A stretch of DNA of 64,000 nucleotides from Anseranas semipalmata (GCA_013399115.1 VXAA01004003.1:100349-164348); one strand, 5' to 3'. Counted from the stretch's first letter, positions 36,401 to 50,743 are shown. A program made the numbers and translations. Notes: generated from the letters alone by a model not told the origin.

Positions 36401-39400
36401 GACTTCATGTCCTGCCTACAACAAACCAGATGACCAAGAATGGAGGAGGCGGTCTCCTAATAGAGAAAACACAGGCTCACAGCAGCGGTGTACAATTTGT
36501 CACGTGTGCATTTTGTCTGGGTTTTGTTGTTTTTTGGGAGGGGTAGGGTACCAGTTGTGGGGTTTTTGTTGGTTTTTTAAAGTATAAAGCAAAACTATCA
36601 CAAAGTATTTATGCATTACCAGGCAGAAAGCTCAAGAGGAATACAAACACTTGTTAGCAATGTTTTGATCATTCATTCCTTCATGTTCTACCCTCTTAGC
36701 ACAGGCCTGTTCAGACAGCTTTGGGGCTATATTTTGGATTTGGGTTTCGTTTTTTTGTTTTTTAAATGTACCATTGCTCCCCAGAGGTCCCCTTGTATTG
36801 CATCTGACAGTAATCTAAGCCATAGCACAAAAGTATTTTTTAACTAAAAGATTCTCAAGCTCTAGTCATTCAACCCACACTGAGCACTCAGTTCTCAGAA
36901 CTGCAGTTACTGCAGCTCACAAACTCCAACAAAAACCCGGACAGACGGACACACTCCAGCCGCTCTGAAAAGAAAGGGAAGTTGTTCACCCCCTCTAGAC
37001 TTGAACAAGTACTCACTGTAACCTGGTGTTATAAACCCCAGATGTGCATTACTCTGCTGGCCCATTTAGGCACTCACTGGTGCTACACTTAAAATGCTGA
37101 ACAAAGTTTGCCCAGGCATCCTCGGGCTGGCAGATGTACGTACTTTAGATTCAGGGAGCAGCGCGGAGCCGCTCGACCACCCGTAATGCTCACGTTCAGA
37201 GTCCTGCACGGATCTCACTGTCACCTTACTGTGACCACGTTGGTAAGTTAATGCAAAAGATCAGACCCAGAACTTGGAAGACTTGATGCACCATCTGAGA
37301 CCAGAATTACCGAGCATTTTACTAAGAGTCCGGGCTAGTTTCAAATGGATATTGGCAATAACCAGTGTTGTTCACTTTACAAATTAAACCACAACAACAA
37401 ATACATTAACAACCATAAGCAAAGCCATTGCAAAATTAACTCCCAGGATTATCTGTTTATTACTATTACAGTGGATTTGGAAAAAGGATCTTGAATCAGA
37501 ACAGATAATTATATGCTACACACACAAGCTGACCAACCTGATGCAGGTTTCGTTATAACATTATAATGGAGTTCAAAGATGAAGTACAAGTGGGGGTGTT
37601 TTTTTTGGCTTTTCTCCCTTTTTTTTTTTAAAAAGCATCTTTGTACCTTCTGTTTCCTTGCACAGAATTGTGCAATTGTAAAGATGACAAACTATAAGAC
37701 AATCGAACATCTTTTTAAATAAACTTCGTCAGGATGCTTTTTCATTGTTACAGCCTGCTTAGCTAATGACAACCTCTTCTCCACAATTTCTTCCTTGAGC
37801 CATTACCATAATAAAGCTTGGTGACATTTTAGAGTAAAGGAAACCCATCTGCTAACACATGGATAGCTAGCATCTCTGACAGCCTAATTTTCATCAGGGA
37901 CAGCAAAAGAAATGATGTCTTGTGAGCGCCACATATATCACAAGTGAGATCAGCCTGTGCTTTTCATTATTCTCCATGCATTGCATTTGGAAAGGAAAAT
38001 GTACTGTCACATTAATGCACCTTATTGTTTGTCAACATCATTTGTAATTGCACAAGTTTAAAGTCAGAAAAAAGTATGTAAGGGAAAGGGGTTTCTTAGG
38101 AGTAAAAAAAAAATCAAAAAGTGAGTGAGGATGACTCAAACTATGAACCCAGGTTTGTAATTTGTATGTTTAAGTGAAAACGGACAATTCCGATTTAATT
38201 TATGCGCTTAAAAATTTGGAAGAGATGAAGTTACACATTTTAGTCCACAACAACATATCCATGTCCCAGCACTGCCTGATAAACAACTCCAGAAGTACTA
38301 TAAAGGCAATAGGTTGTATAGAAATCTCCACATAATCAATAGCACAGCTCCAGCCCTGAGTTTGTATGTTGGTAGAAAAGCTTTATAAATCCCATAAAGC
38401 ACTATAGCGAGAAAGAAGCCTATTAAGAAGAAACAAAAGTGGATTTTATTGAACATTTTTTGTACCATCCCCAGTAGGAGGCTGAGTTCCTCCAGCCCAT
38501 CTCACCCAACTCCGGGGTACTACGAGTGGTGCCAAGCTCCTTCACACACCCTGCACATCCTCCATGCCAGTGACCCACAGAAGCGCATCACATGCATTTA
38601 AGGAAGAAAAAAGAAAGTTGAGGGTGATGAGAAGAAAAGATTGATTCATGTCTCCCTCCTCAGCTCCATGTATAGATAGATCCACACGCATATCTACAAG
38701 GAACACCTTAATTGAATATATTTATTCTATTATATCCCAGAAAGTGAAAAATAGTTATGAAACAGGATGCAGATTTTCTTCCACCTCATCCATCAGATCT
38801 GTTACACAGTTTCAATTACAGAAGTATCTGCATCTCACTTCTAAAACATCAAGTACTGACTTGAAAGAACACTCGGTCATAAAATGAGTAGCTACGGAAG
38901 CCTTCAACAATGCTCAGAGCAGTGATCTGCCTCCTAGAAGGAAAGCAGCTCCATTCTGTGATTCCACACCGAGTCCATGCAACCGGTCCCCTTGGGGAGG
39001 CAGGCCTGAAGGTTACTGGCAAAACTAAGAAAATTGAAGTCACGAGGGGTCCCTCAGCTTACCTCATCATACACAGGGATGTATGATCACAGGGATGAAA
39101 TGCAGAAGTGCAACCAATTAAACAGGTACCTGAAAGACACGGTATAGTCGTTTGCACAAACATTTAGTGTGCCATAAGAGGTAAGATATGATGAGGATGG
39201 CTCAGAAATCTGATCTTATTGCTACGTGATTACTACGTCCTTATTGCTAGAACACTGTGTGACCTTTAGCTGAAACATCAGCTATCTTTCTCTCTCCTAC
39301 TACATAAAACAACCAAAAATCAAGTTCTAGGCACAGAGGGAAAGCAAGGTCCAAAGACACAGTAGGAAAAATTTGTACCAATTCAACCAACTCGACACTT

Positions 39401-42400
39401 CTTCCACATGCACAGCTATTACAGAAATAATTTGGTATACACACAGCAAAATGCCTTGTTTATAGTGTAGCAATTTCTTACAACACAATGGGGATAAAAA
39501 AAATATCAAGAGCTTTTCATAACTTTAAAACACAGGAATACAGAGGCCCTTTAGCAAGAGAAGTAAAATAAAACACAAATCTGCAACACTTCTACATTAT
39601 TGAGAAGACCATGCAGAATTGCTGATGGTATTTTTCTTCCTTCCCACAATGGTACTTGCTTTTTAAAAATTTAATTCTTAACTTCCTGAAATCCTTGAAA
39701 TAGTAACTCTACAACATGATCTGTCTGTAAGTTGAAAGCACCTCAAGGAGTCAGATAGTATTTGAGAATATCGACCTAAGTCTTAGGTATAATGAAACCA
39801 ACACGAATGAAACAAACCACGATCATATAGGAGAAGGCCAGGAACTCAGTGCCCATGTGTGACTAGTGGCTTACTTTGCAGGCTACCAGACCTTGTGGTC
39901 TCAGCATAAGTTGTTGCAGAACTTCTGGATCAGCCCTTGGTAAACACACTAAGCTGAACCGTGCAATTCAGTGCAGCCTGCCCAAACTTGCTAGAGGCAG
40001 GCTAAAATACTGAACTGATTTGTAAAGTGGCACAAGAGCAACAATGGCAACAAGAGACCACGAACAGAGCTGCAGTGAGGATAAATGCTTAAAAAAAAAA
40101 AAAAACACCATAAAATTCCCTTTAGGGACCACGAGCGATACAAACTCGTATTACCCAGCTTAGTCCGGTTTGAGGCCAACATTTCCTGTCTGTTCACGTG
40201 CAAAAAGCTAAAGGATGGCTGGGATCACTTCTATCTTCTTTTCTTGTGGCCTTTGGAGGACCCTGGAGAACACACAACACATTTACAGAGACACACCTGT
40301 GTTTAACTCAGAGTTTCTCGAGAAAGCTTTGGCTGTAATAAAACAAACTGCATTAGGACCTGTTAGGAATTTCCTTCAGCACAGCACTAACCAAGGTTCT
40401 CACTACTGTTCTGGAAGTGCCCTTACGGCAGTATGTTGTGAAACAGCAGGCTCGAGCAATTCTTAAATGCACACTCCACCTGCATTTCCAAAGGTACAAT
40501 CACGTTAACCACTGACACCTTTATGACTGCCATGGCAGGCAGACTATTTGTATTCCAAATTTCTCTTAGGACTCGTGGACACGCAAATCATTTTTTAAAA
40601 TTGTATACATGAATCTAAAATTATGTGAAACAGGCACAAGGACTCTACAGCACTGACAATCACTAGGACATTCAAAATGTGAATATTCAAAGTTATATCT
40701 TATGCACACTTCACAAAGTGAAGCAACATGCTCATCTCACCGAGCACTTATATGTTCTCCTGTTTTATCTCTTACATAATTACCAGAGTTTATTAGAAAT
40801 AGTATTTATTTTCTCCCTAGGTGTATTTTTAAACTACCGAAGGCTGACACTGATTTTTCTGTGCGCTCACTGAATAGCGTGTCAAATATGCCATTTGAGA
40901 TTTTAAATTTTTAGCCATACAGACTAAATTATTAGCCTTCAAAAGCCTGTATGTGGATTTGTAAGTGCTGTCTGAAGAATTCACTTGAGCAGCTTCAAAC
41001 CACTCAGAAGGAGACAGCACAACATCTGTCCCCGCCAAGCTGCTGAAGAGCAGGCAGCAAGCCAAGCACTCTCTCAAGTTCCAGACTAGCAAAACCAGAC
41101 AATTTTCAACAGCTGTAAACAGTAAAGCAAGAACTACTTTTAACATTAAATCAAAGAAATATAAAAGCTTGAAATGCACATATAGCATTTGCTCCTTAAA
41201 GTTTACCAAAAAAAAAAAAATGACAGGGGCACAACTTAGCTAGTCCATATAGATGTAATACTGTTTATTACCATTTTACTGGTGAAGATACATTTGTGTC
41301 TTTTAAAATTCTCTTAAGATTTAAAATATGGGGTGGGCTTCATTGCTTTGCAAAACTATATTGATGCTCCTCTGAGGAACTCGCTATGCAAATTCAAAGG
41401 AGAAAAAGTAGATAGAGGAAACCCTTAGAAGAAAAAAAACGTACAAAGGTTGGGCTTTAAGATGCTTTTTTATTGGTTAGGTTCATATCCTGATATATCA
41501 TATCCTATATATATATATATTCATATCCTGATCCCTCCCAAAGACTTTCAACTGTCTTTATGTTTTGGGGGTTGTTTTCCTGTTAAGCAAACAAGAATCA
41601 AAGCGATATTACAGCAATGAAAACTGAAGAACAGAAATGGTGAAAAAGGCTTATAAAAACAGGTCTGGCAGCACGAACTACCAGAACCACATGGGAAGAT
41701 ACTTCCCAGACACACATCCCGACTTGGTATTTATTTCCTGGTGCGCTCAGAGCCCTGACAAAGCCCTGTGCATCACCAGGAGGCTGCCACGGGGCTGCAG
41801 CAGCAGGGTCAGGCCAGGTGCTCCAGCTGGAGGTTCCACTACACAAATGCTGGCTGACAAGCAACATGCACAGGAGGAACCTGCGCGCGGTCCTTTACTT
41901 TCACTGTCAGTCAAAAGCAACTCAAGCATCATTCACAAGTTGTACAAGACCTCCAAGGTTGTTTTCTTAAGGTTAGGTGGTATTTAAGGGGCTATGTTGT
42001 GCAGAATACCTTCCTTGTTGTCTTTTTGGTCATGAAGGGGACAGTTCCCTATTAAAAGCTTCGCACATCCTCTTGTCTCTTAATAAACGCTACAAACAAA
42101 ATGACTGGTGTTCATTTAAAATTCAAAAGGAAAAGCTTATCCGAGCTGATGGACAACTGCGAGGGAAGCAGAAGTGCTAGTCTGTCAGACACACAAGGGT
42201 ACCAGGAGGGAAGGAAAATGGAGATTTTGCACCAAAAATAAGGATCACCTTATTTAATTTGTGGCTGCCACACAATGAACTTCTGAGGAATACTCTTCTG
42301 AAAGTCACTCTCCTTCAAGACAAACCACTTTAGTTTGAATGCCGTGGGAAACACTATAGCCTTGAAATGCCGCAGTAAAAAACTCCTGTATCTTTCCCCC

Positions 42401-43860
42401 ATAATATAGCAGATATTGACAAAATAATTTTTTCTATTGATCTTCATAGGTTTGCACTGAATCTGTTTTCTCTTTTACTGACCTAAGAACCAGCATATAT
42501 TGATACTGAGAAATATAGTTTGTCACAATGGGCAGTGTTCAATCCTGTTCTAAGATGAAACATTAATTATTATCATCCCAAAGACCTCATGAAAAGAAAC
42601 CAGAATTCATACCACAAGCTTCTTCAGCAAAATAAGATTTAAATGGCACATTTTCCCCTAAAGGAAACTACCTGCAATGTGGTATTTCAATTGTATCTAT
42701 AAAGTACAACTTAAGTTTTTTAATGTTTTATATGCAGCTAAAATACATTAAATATGTATTTTATAAGGTGCTTTAGAGGGTTAAAATGAAATTATTCAAA
42801 CAGCATTCCAAAGCAACATGAAATAACTGAAATACACCCCACAAAACCAACAATTATAACAAATAACTCATCCAAAATGAGAAAAGTGGACTCGGTTCCT
42901 GCAGACCCTTGTCCTGCCGGTTTCAGACATTATGAATCAGCTTACAGGGACTGGCGTCAGAAGTGGCTGAGGGAGCAAGCAGAAACCACCAAGACATTTC
43001 TGAATACAGGTTTCCCAATTAAAAACGTACAGGTGCACCCCACAGAACAACTACGCACAAGGATACTCAGAATAAACACTCCCCAACATAGACAGAGCGT
43101 TAACCCAGCCTGCTTTCTTTGCTACCTTTCTATACGTTAGGCATCATGAACAAAATGCTGACAGGGACTTAGGACTTCTGTATTTTTCCATTAACAGATC
43201 TAAATTCTTGTCTTTACATGAAAAAGATGAACAAATATCACTATTTGTTCACTGTGTGCCAGCAACCACAGCATCCCCTTTGCCCTGGACATCCCTCGGG
43301 TGATGTTTTGTAACTCAGGTTGTGAAAACACAGACTAAATTCTTGCTCCTGGCTTAAAGGACTTGTTCTCATCTCCCCCTTCCCCAGGACGCCCTTTTCT
43401 CTCCGACCTCCCGCCTGCCTTGGGGCTGGTGGACATTGCACTGAACTCCCAGCGTATTTATCTGAGGAGAGAAAAAGCTTGAGGATTTTCCCTTCTAAAT
43501 AGTGGAAGAAGATACGCCCAGCTTGTTAATTAATCCCATGAGCAAGTTAGCTACAGCCAAGTTTATGACTATGTAGAAAAAAAAAAAAAGGAAGAAGAAA
43601 CCAGCAGCAGACCCTGCCAGGGAACAGCAGGGAGCAAAGCAAGCAGAACAACCTGGATATTCGTGTCCGGCTGCGCAGGGCTGCTGACCTTTCCGTACGA
43701 AATGAAACCTCCCACGTGTGCTGGAGTTAGGTGGGCTACGTGGCTCAGGGAGGAAAACAAAGTCAATGGAGGGAATAGCTTATGCGTCTGCTATGATGGG
43801 GAGGAGGGAGGCAGTGGAAAACAGAGCACAATAGACATACGTGGATATTACTCTTGGACT
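33488..43860. other. Intron block without recognised genes
   Basis: A GC-richer patch at about 34230-34450 has short frames on both strands, and another lies at about 36050-36200. From about 34900 to 38600 the sequence is largely free of recognisable repeats. An AT repeat flanked by TCATATCCT copies lies at 41482-41532, and a GC-richer patch at 41740-41900. No exon, RNA gene or transposon can be supported. The longest frames (60-130 codons) have no recognisable motif. Confidence 0.65.
41482..41532. repeat. AT microsatellite with three TCATATCCT copies
   Basis: TCATATCCT occurs at 41483, 41498 and 41521. The first and last copies lie within an identical TTCATATCCTGAT (41482-41494 and 41520-41532, the first preceded by G). 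An uninterrupted (TA)n run of about 15 bp lies just before the last copy. The pattern looks like a local slippage duplication. Confidence 0.75.
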
Positions 43861-43909
43861 GACTGTACGAACCCAAATGCAAGGTGAAAAAATTGCATTT
43901 GGTACAGTC
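43861..43909. repeat. 17-bp bulged hairpin
   Basis: GACTGTA (43861-43867) pairs with TACAGTC (43903-43909). After a 5-nt bulge on the left arm, CCAAATGCAA (43873-43882) pairs with TTGCATTTGG (43893-43902) around a 10-nt loop. This gives 17 perfect base pairs in 49 nt. It may be the core of an old palindromic transposon or simply an RNA hairpin. It is shorter than a typical animal pre-miRNA. Confidence 0.7.
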
Positions 43910-46031
43910 AAAGAAAGTACTGCATAAAGAGGAACATAAGAGAACGGTCCACTCAAAGTGTGTTATACGTGTGGATGTACAGGAAGGCCACAGCATACCA
44001 ACGCTACCGCAAAAGCAGGCACGGATCAGATTGAAGTCTACTCAGTCTGAGATGGCACAGCCAAGAGAATAGAGGGGAAAAAAAATCAGGATGGCGGACT
44101 GTCTAAAGATCAAGAAATCTGGTAAGTGAAAGCTGAAGCAGAAACACACCGGCAGGTACTGTATGCATACTGAACTTGATCAGATCCACTCAATAAATAT
44201 TTTTCAGTATCGTGGGTTTGTTCACTTACGCTCTTCCCAAGAGAGAAGCAGCTACAGGCAACAGCCAGCTCCAGCAAGGACTCTCTGCCTTTCCAGGTCA
44301 TCTCCAGCATCCGCGTTCAGCATGGTATCCCCTTGCTGTGGCCACACAACACGCCAGCATCTCTACTCTTCTCCTAAATCCGACCTCCAGATCTTTCAGC
44401 AAGCGGCACAGCCGCCTGCGTCACCACTTCGGTACGGGTGCTCGCCCCTGCAGGGACAGATCCTGCGCCTGTGTGACCCGCTGGGCTGGCCACAGCCCCG
44501 GGCAGAATGGGCCAGCTCCCTCCTCTGCCCGCTTGCCCAGTGGCCCGGAGCTGAGGGCAGCCAAGCCCCAGCCAGCTCTGCTCCAGAACAGGGTGTCCCC
44601 AGTTTTTTCCCCCCAATAAATATAAAAGAAAAGAAAAAGCAGTAAGACTTTTTTTAATACAGTGAAACTTCCTCCTTGTAGCTGAGTGCAGTGTGCCAAG
44701 TTTATTTTTAAAATGCCTTCAGGGCTAAACCTCTGAAAATAGAGCTTTGCAGATTAGAATACCACAGTTCCTTTAAAGGTGCACACGAGAAGCCATATAG
44801 TATCGAGAGCCACAAATGAAAAATAATTTGATATTGGTAGAGAAATTGGACTGTTCAAAAAGAACACCACCACAGAGAACCTACTACACTACCTGCTAGT
44901 GTTAAGAGAATGTCAGGAATATTTCCATTATAACACTAATGTTTTCAATTTATCTCAAATCTCCAGAGCAATCTTTCAAATCAATATTTTTCAGATAGCT
45001 TCTCTCTCTGTAAGCAACCCCCTCTACCAAAAAAAAAAAAAATGTTTTAGAGCATTCAGTTATGTTAAAGCAAGTGAGAAAGAACAAGTAACCTTTTCTA
45101 AGTAGGAAAAATAACTCTTGAAATGTACAACAATTACAAATAGTTCTAGCAGTAATAACTCTGAACTCAGAGATCAAGCCTGGCAGGTTAATATCCACCT
45201 CTGGGAAAGACAAGAGACGAGCAAATTGCTCCACAAACATCTCTAACTTATTGCTAGCTGTGATGATTTTATGACAACTTACTGTAACTATATGTTTTTA
45301 AACACACAGAACAGAAACTACTGTGAAGCTGTGCTTTATTTTACAGTAAAATTTACAGCAATTTAATTTTTGCAACATTTAGAGTCATATGGCATCTATA
45401 AGGGTCAAACCTGCCTGGTATTTGGACATGACCAGCAGCACCACATTTGGCAGTTCACTTTCAAAGTTTTGTTTCTGTAAAAGATTCCAATTACCCTGCA
45501 GATATTTCTATGCAATTCAAACCCTTTAACAATAATTAGCACAGGTTATTTTGGTACAAGACAGAAATCAACATATATTAGAATGAGAATGAACTTGTGA
45601 ATGCTTTCGAGAACTAAGTTTAATTGATCAAAGAAGAAAAGAGGACATAATTAACACAGGTTTTCAGAAGGGGTCATTTGGGAAACCTCTGGTTTTGGAT
45701 GGTCAACTTTTGACATCTTTAATACGACTATTTCAAATTAAGATGAACACTTCCACTTTAAGAATAGGATCTTCTTAAGAGAAAGTCAGACATCTTTGTA
45801 ATCTACTTGCCTATTCTCTACAGTGAATGTTTCCTTCCTGCATCCTCTCACCATTAAACAAAAGCAAACATCCAAACAAACTTCTCATTTCCTGATAAAA
45901 AATGACAACTGCCAGTTTTCAGAAAGACAAAGACGGGAAAAAAAACATTAAAGCCACTCAGTATATTCTCTTAGAATCATCCTAAAGACTATTTCAGTAA
46001 ATACTTGCAATGTAACCATAATCTTAACTTT

Positions 46032-46036
<5 letters not shown>

Positions 46037-46065
<29 letters not shown>
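46037..46065. repeat. Poly(T) tract (29 T) with nearby N
   Basis: This is the longest homopolymer in the window. An unresolved base at 46072 follows within seven bases, before a further T run, so the local sequence is probably imprecise. Confidence 0.9.
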
Positions 46066-47717
46066 CATGAANTTTTTTTGGAGGGGTTGGTAGGGTCATA
46101 GGTAACATCAGGGACTTCAGAAAGTGATTTGAGTCTGCCAGCTGGCTTCCTGTAAGTGTGTTTTTTTTCCCCCCCACTCAACTCTTCATCAATATTCAAG
46201 ACACTGCACGCATTATAAAGGTAACCATAAAAACAGTCCCAGCTGTAGTGGAAAAGATCATATGGTACAACATTACCATAAAGGGATTGAAATAACTACT
46301 TTTAATGTGTATGTTCCACAAAAAGCTTAACGTTGTTCATAGAACTCATCATAAGACACAAACCAGAAATTCCAAGGCAAACAGCTTTTCTCAAACACAA
46401 CTGGTAAGGTTTCAACCAAAGAAAGTTCCTCCATCAGACATCCCGCTGAGAAGGAAGTTAGACTAGTTAGGCTAGTCAACTTAGAAGAGCAACTAATGAG
46501 CAAGACTGGATCAAGAGAAGCAGGTTACAGTCTCAGCTCAGCTGTTAGCAAGTCCTTTAGCCTCCATTTCAATTTTCCACTGGATATGAGGTTTATCTTC
46601 ACCTGTAGATATGAAAGCACTTGAGAGGAGACAAACTACCTAGGTTTTAATTAAAAAGACAATTTAAAGCTTAATTTCTCCAAAGTATATTAAGTACAAG
46701 AATTCAGCTCTTCAAATCTGATTGTATGCATTCATACTCCGAACTCAAATCTCAATACACAAAACAGAATTTTAAAAAAGATAGTTGACTTTTCCCTTAC
46801 CTACAAGATCCTACTAATCAGAACCCTAAGGAAAGAAAAGATAAGAGAACTACTAAATTCTTCCTTGGAGCACACGCATAAACAATGAATTAAACCAGAA
46901 GGCTAGCATCAGTCCCGAAGAAGACCATGCACTACAGTTATTTTGTATACCTGCTTCCTTCTACAACAGACTCATTAAAAATGACTTCCTTACATGTTAA
47001 TTTCTCTTGAAAAAGAGAACCTTTCCTTTAAATCAAATAAAATGACGACTTTATATCAATAATTGCAATCTCGTAATCCTCTTGAACCCTTAAGACAAAG
47101 GCAGCACAAAGCTTCAGTGGTGACATGGAAGCCAAAAGCAAAACAAGATGGAGAAGAAGGTGTAACTGGAACTGAAAGATACATGACTTCCCTGAGACCT
47201 AAAATGCAAGGAAAAGCATGAGATAATACCCTGCATGATTTTATCCCATCCATCACAGTTTAAATGCTTATGACAGTAATGGTGGATGGTCAGAAAAATA
47301 CTCACACAAATCACAGGAAACTCACATATGAAGTATGTGATTTCTAATCAATCGGATTAAAGTTTAAATACTTTTACTTCTATAATGCAAGTAACTTTCA
47401 TTTTAGAAAACATTCCAGGGATTCTTTATTGACAACTACATTAACTGCAAGCTAATGAAAGAAAGATGGGAAAAGTACAGGTACAAAACGTTACACTGCA
47501 GAGTGTGGATTCCCTTTGAGGCCGTACAGCTCCTGCCCTACCCTCCTGTGTCCGGTTGGGACTGGACAAGTTTCTTTACATACCTCTTGAACACATTCAA
47601 CAGAGAGCTTAAAGGATTCTAAAAATGTTATTTAGATTCAAATTATTGTGTTGTACTTATTTTGCAGTATTCAAGTGTTAGACAACTTCTTTCCTTTTCT
47701 TTTTTTTCCCCTCTCAG

Positions 47718-47971
47718 CTGTATTGTTTCCTAATATAATAAACAAAGTACATAAAGAGCTAAGTGAGAATGAGGGAGAAAAAGCTTCTGATGATGATCAT
47801 CAGTATACTGATGATCCAAATTTGCAGTATACTAGGGACTATGCCAGAGTTTCAGTGGAGGCAGCTCCACAATTAAAACATTTTTGTCTGTGTCTCAGTC
47901 TTATGGAGCAAGCTTCTCCCAGAACAGCTGGAAGTGATGAAGCTTTTTGCTTAGCTTTCTGTATAGCATGA
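47718..47971 (+). other. Possible antisense exon: acceptor plus acidic open frame (unrecognised)
   Basis: A long pyrimidine tract ending TTTTTTTCCCCTCTCAG at 47717 is a strong vertebrate 3' splice signal on the plus strand, opposite to ZFYVE28. It is followed by an 83-codon frame ending at a TGA at 47971. The first half is hydrophilic and acidic, with a run reading ASDDDHQYTDDPNLQYTRDY. The second half is Cys/Leu-rich. I do not recognise the peptide. No good donor or polyadenylation signal was seen nearby. It may be an exon of an antisense transcript, a remnant of something old, or chance. Confidence 0.2.
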
Positions 47972-50743
47972 GTTGCATAAGGTGGTCACTGTAAAAGTCA
48001 TGATAACTTCAATATAGAATCTGACATAACAGATAACATTACAGACCGTCATTTTGTACTTAAACCATTCCAAAATTATAATAGTTGTGAAAGTACAAAT
48101 TGTTCACAATAGCCAAACCTGGAATAAATATGAAATCCCCATTCCTCTTGCAAAGCTGCTCATTAAAGTTACTTGTAATGTGCATCACTCAAACTTCCAA
48201 CTTCATGTTTCTCCAAACTTCACATTCGCTGTTTCTAAAAGTAGTCTGCTTGTCTGAAATTTTAACCAAGATCTGAAATCAATGTTATATAAAGCACTCT
48301 TTCCTGATACTGATGATGCAGAATATGAGTCACCACTTCAAAGCCTCCAACACACCACACAATCCACATTCTTTTAAGCCGTGGATAAACCTTAAAGTGA
48401 TTTCTCCTTTCCTGCTTCTAACGAAGCATCCTCGGCTCCCAACAGCAAACCGCAACTTGGTCAGTCAGGGGGAAAACAACGAAAATTTCTCAACAATACA
48501 CACATCCTTAACTCAAAAAGCAAATACTTCCCAGATGTGTTATTTGTCAAGCTTTTAAGAACAGGCTAGAAGAGGACCAGCTTACCAGCGAAACGTGTTA
48601 GAGGCGGCGAGCACCCGCCTCTCCTCTGGCCCCAGTGAAGGCCCCGGCACTGCCCGTGGCCTAGGCCAGGCAATTAGAGGTAAGCAGTCACTCAATAACA
48701 GGGGTAAGCTAAATAAAAAGAACTTCACTGTCGCCACAGGCTAGGAATTACAAGACATCTGATGACGTGCGGTAACTTGTTGGCGTTGCTCGGCCCTGAA
48801 AAATCTGAACACTTATTTGAAAGGGGAAAAAATTGAAGCAGTTATTCTTGCTCAGGAAACAATCATTCCCCTGCTTGTGACAACTTTATCAATCAGAAAT
48901 TCCTCCTCATTGAGCTTCAAGCACTTACACACGCCCGTGATGCTGACTGCTGTCCAGCCAGGCATCTCCTTCGGCCGGGCAGTGGAGGCTGCAGACGTGG
49001 GCCATGAAGCTGAGCTGGGTGTCCACGCAGACTCACGCTATTTCTTGATGCGTTCACAGTGACAATAATTCATCTTCTGAACATGTTCTGAGGAAATCAT
49101 TCTGCCCACCTTTCAAAAATCGCCACTGAACAGTTAATATAGCAAGGTTTTTAATCTTCTGATCAGCTTCCCTGCTTAAGCTTCCCCAAAAATACAGGCT
49201 CTGAAAAAAATATACTGCGGAGAGTGCAAGTACTGTGGTGTGATGGTCTGATGGTACTGCAACTGCTCTAACTGAGGAGAAATCTAAAGATCAACATTGT
49301 ATGTACTGCTATAAATAAAATAGCTTATTAACTAGCAGTGAGTAAAGTTTGGAAAAGTCTCCTCAGTAGAATCCACCTCAAGCAAACATCATAATCTAGA
49401 AGTTAAGTACTACATTGTTATGACAGAAACGTAATGACGTATTCAAGAAATGGGTACAGAAGTGCGTAACTTCTGTTCCATACCAGCAGAACTGAGTGGT
49501 ACAGCACAAAAAAGACACAACGCTCCACTAGAAGAAGTAAATCTTAACAAAAAACAATGGGATTTCCTTTCCTAGGGAACAACCACTGTCATCTCTCGCC
49601 TTAAGAGGACCAGCGTGCACAAAGTGCATCTCCACATGCAAGAACTCAGAGAATAAAGTGCTTACCACCCTCTGAATTTATTCTTCCCCAGAGATCATTT
49701 TAGAAGAAAAAGTACATAGTAGCTGTACAAATATTCAATCAAAAAGACGTTATGACACATTTTCTTATTTTTCCTTCTTTAAGAGGAATACTTCCAATTG
49801 GAGCAAGGTCACTATTCCTCGTTTGAGCTATAATAAAGTCTTGCCATTTATCACTAAAGCAAAACCAAGAATATGTTATCTATGTATGCTGGATCACCTC
49901 TGATAAGTACTGATGGTGCTATATGTTGCAGAAGTAGTTTTATTCTCATTTCTACTTGGTCTATTTTGAAAATTTAGCAATTACACTTCACTACTGTGTT
50001 CACATGATTTTTGATAAACCCATCTTGAAAGCTATGAGAAATCCTAGACTATGGAAAAGCTTTCTTCAAGAAAATACTGTTTTGTGATGAAATACAGCAT
50101 TAATAACTACTATTAACAGTTTAATTCTTAAATTACATGTATAAAATCAAAGGGTGGCTTTTACTTCAAAGATCATAAATTTTCACATCCAAGCTTGTCT
50201 TGCAATTGAGCCAAAAACAGTGCAGATGTCCACTTGGAAAAAAATCAGCCAGAACTGGTTTGTGTCAGAGCTGAGATCTGATAACAGTACTAGCACCGTG
50301 TGAATAAAGCATGCCAGTGATGCAAAAGTAACCCCAGCAAAAGTAACTTGCTATGAATATATATAGAATTGCTGTGAATGGTGGTAACGGTAGAACTCAA
50401 GTACTCATCTTCAGTGCATTGACTGTACCAGACAGTAGGATCTCTTTATGAAGAGATTCCTACAGTTCCAGCCATAAAGTTCTTTTTGTTCTTTAAACTA
50501 AGACTTAAGCAGACCTTACCATCTTTATTGTAACCAGAATACAGGTTGAAAACTAGCTGAAATCCTAAACACACCTCTGCATTCTCATGTGAATTTGCAA
50601 CTTCCAAATGAGCAATGGGTTATTTTCTTGGTTTCTTCCTCAGCTCCCACTCCCCTTTATTTTCCTCTGCAACTTCAGTTACTGGACAGTTCAATGGCAA
50701 CTTCACTACAGAGATGTGGGGTAGATAAAATACGAGGAGGTTA

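Larger units (their letters stand above)
43910..50743. other. Intron block without recognised genes
   Basis: A GC-rich patch at about 44250-44600 gives overlapping frames on both strands. A 29-T tract lies at 46037-46065, close to an N at 46072. A plus-strand acceptor-like signal with an open frame lies at 47718 and is annotated separately. A short GC-rich inverted repeat (GAGGCGG / CCGCCTC) lies at 48601-48621. An 8-bp hairpin (ACAGAAGT / ACTTCTGT) lies at 49456-49476. Otherwise it is unique AT-rich intron with no named repeat. Confidence 0.65.

Noticed and set aside
44163..44645. 160- and 135-codon plus-strand frames with an AATAAA near 44616
   Set aside because: Several frames are open at once on both strands in a GC-rich patch. 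The peptides resemble nothing known, and the AATAAA lies in an A-rich run that can occur by chance.
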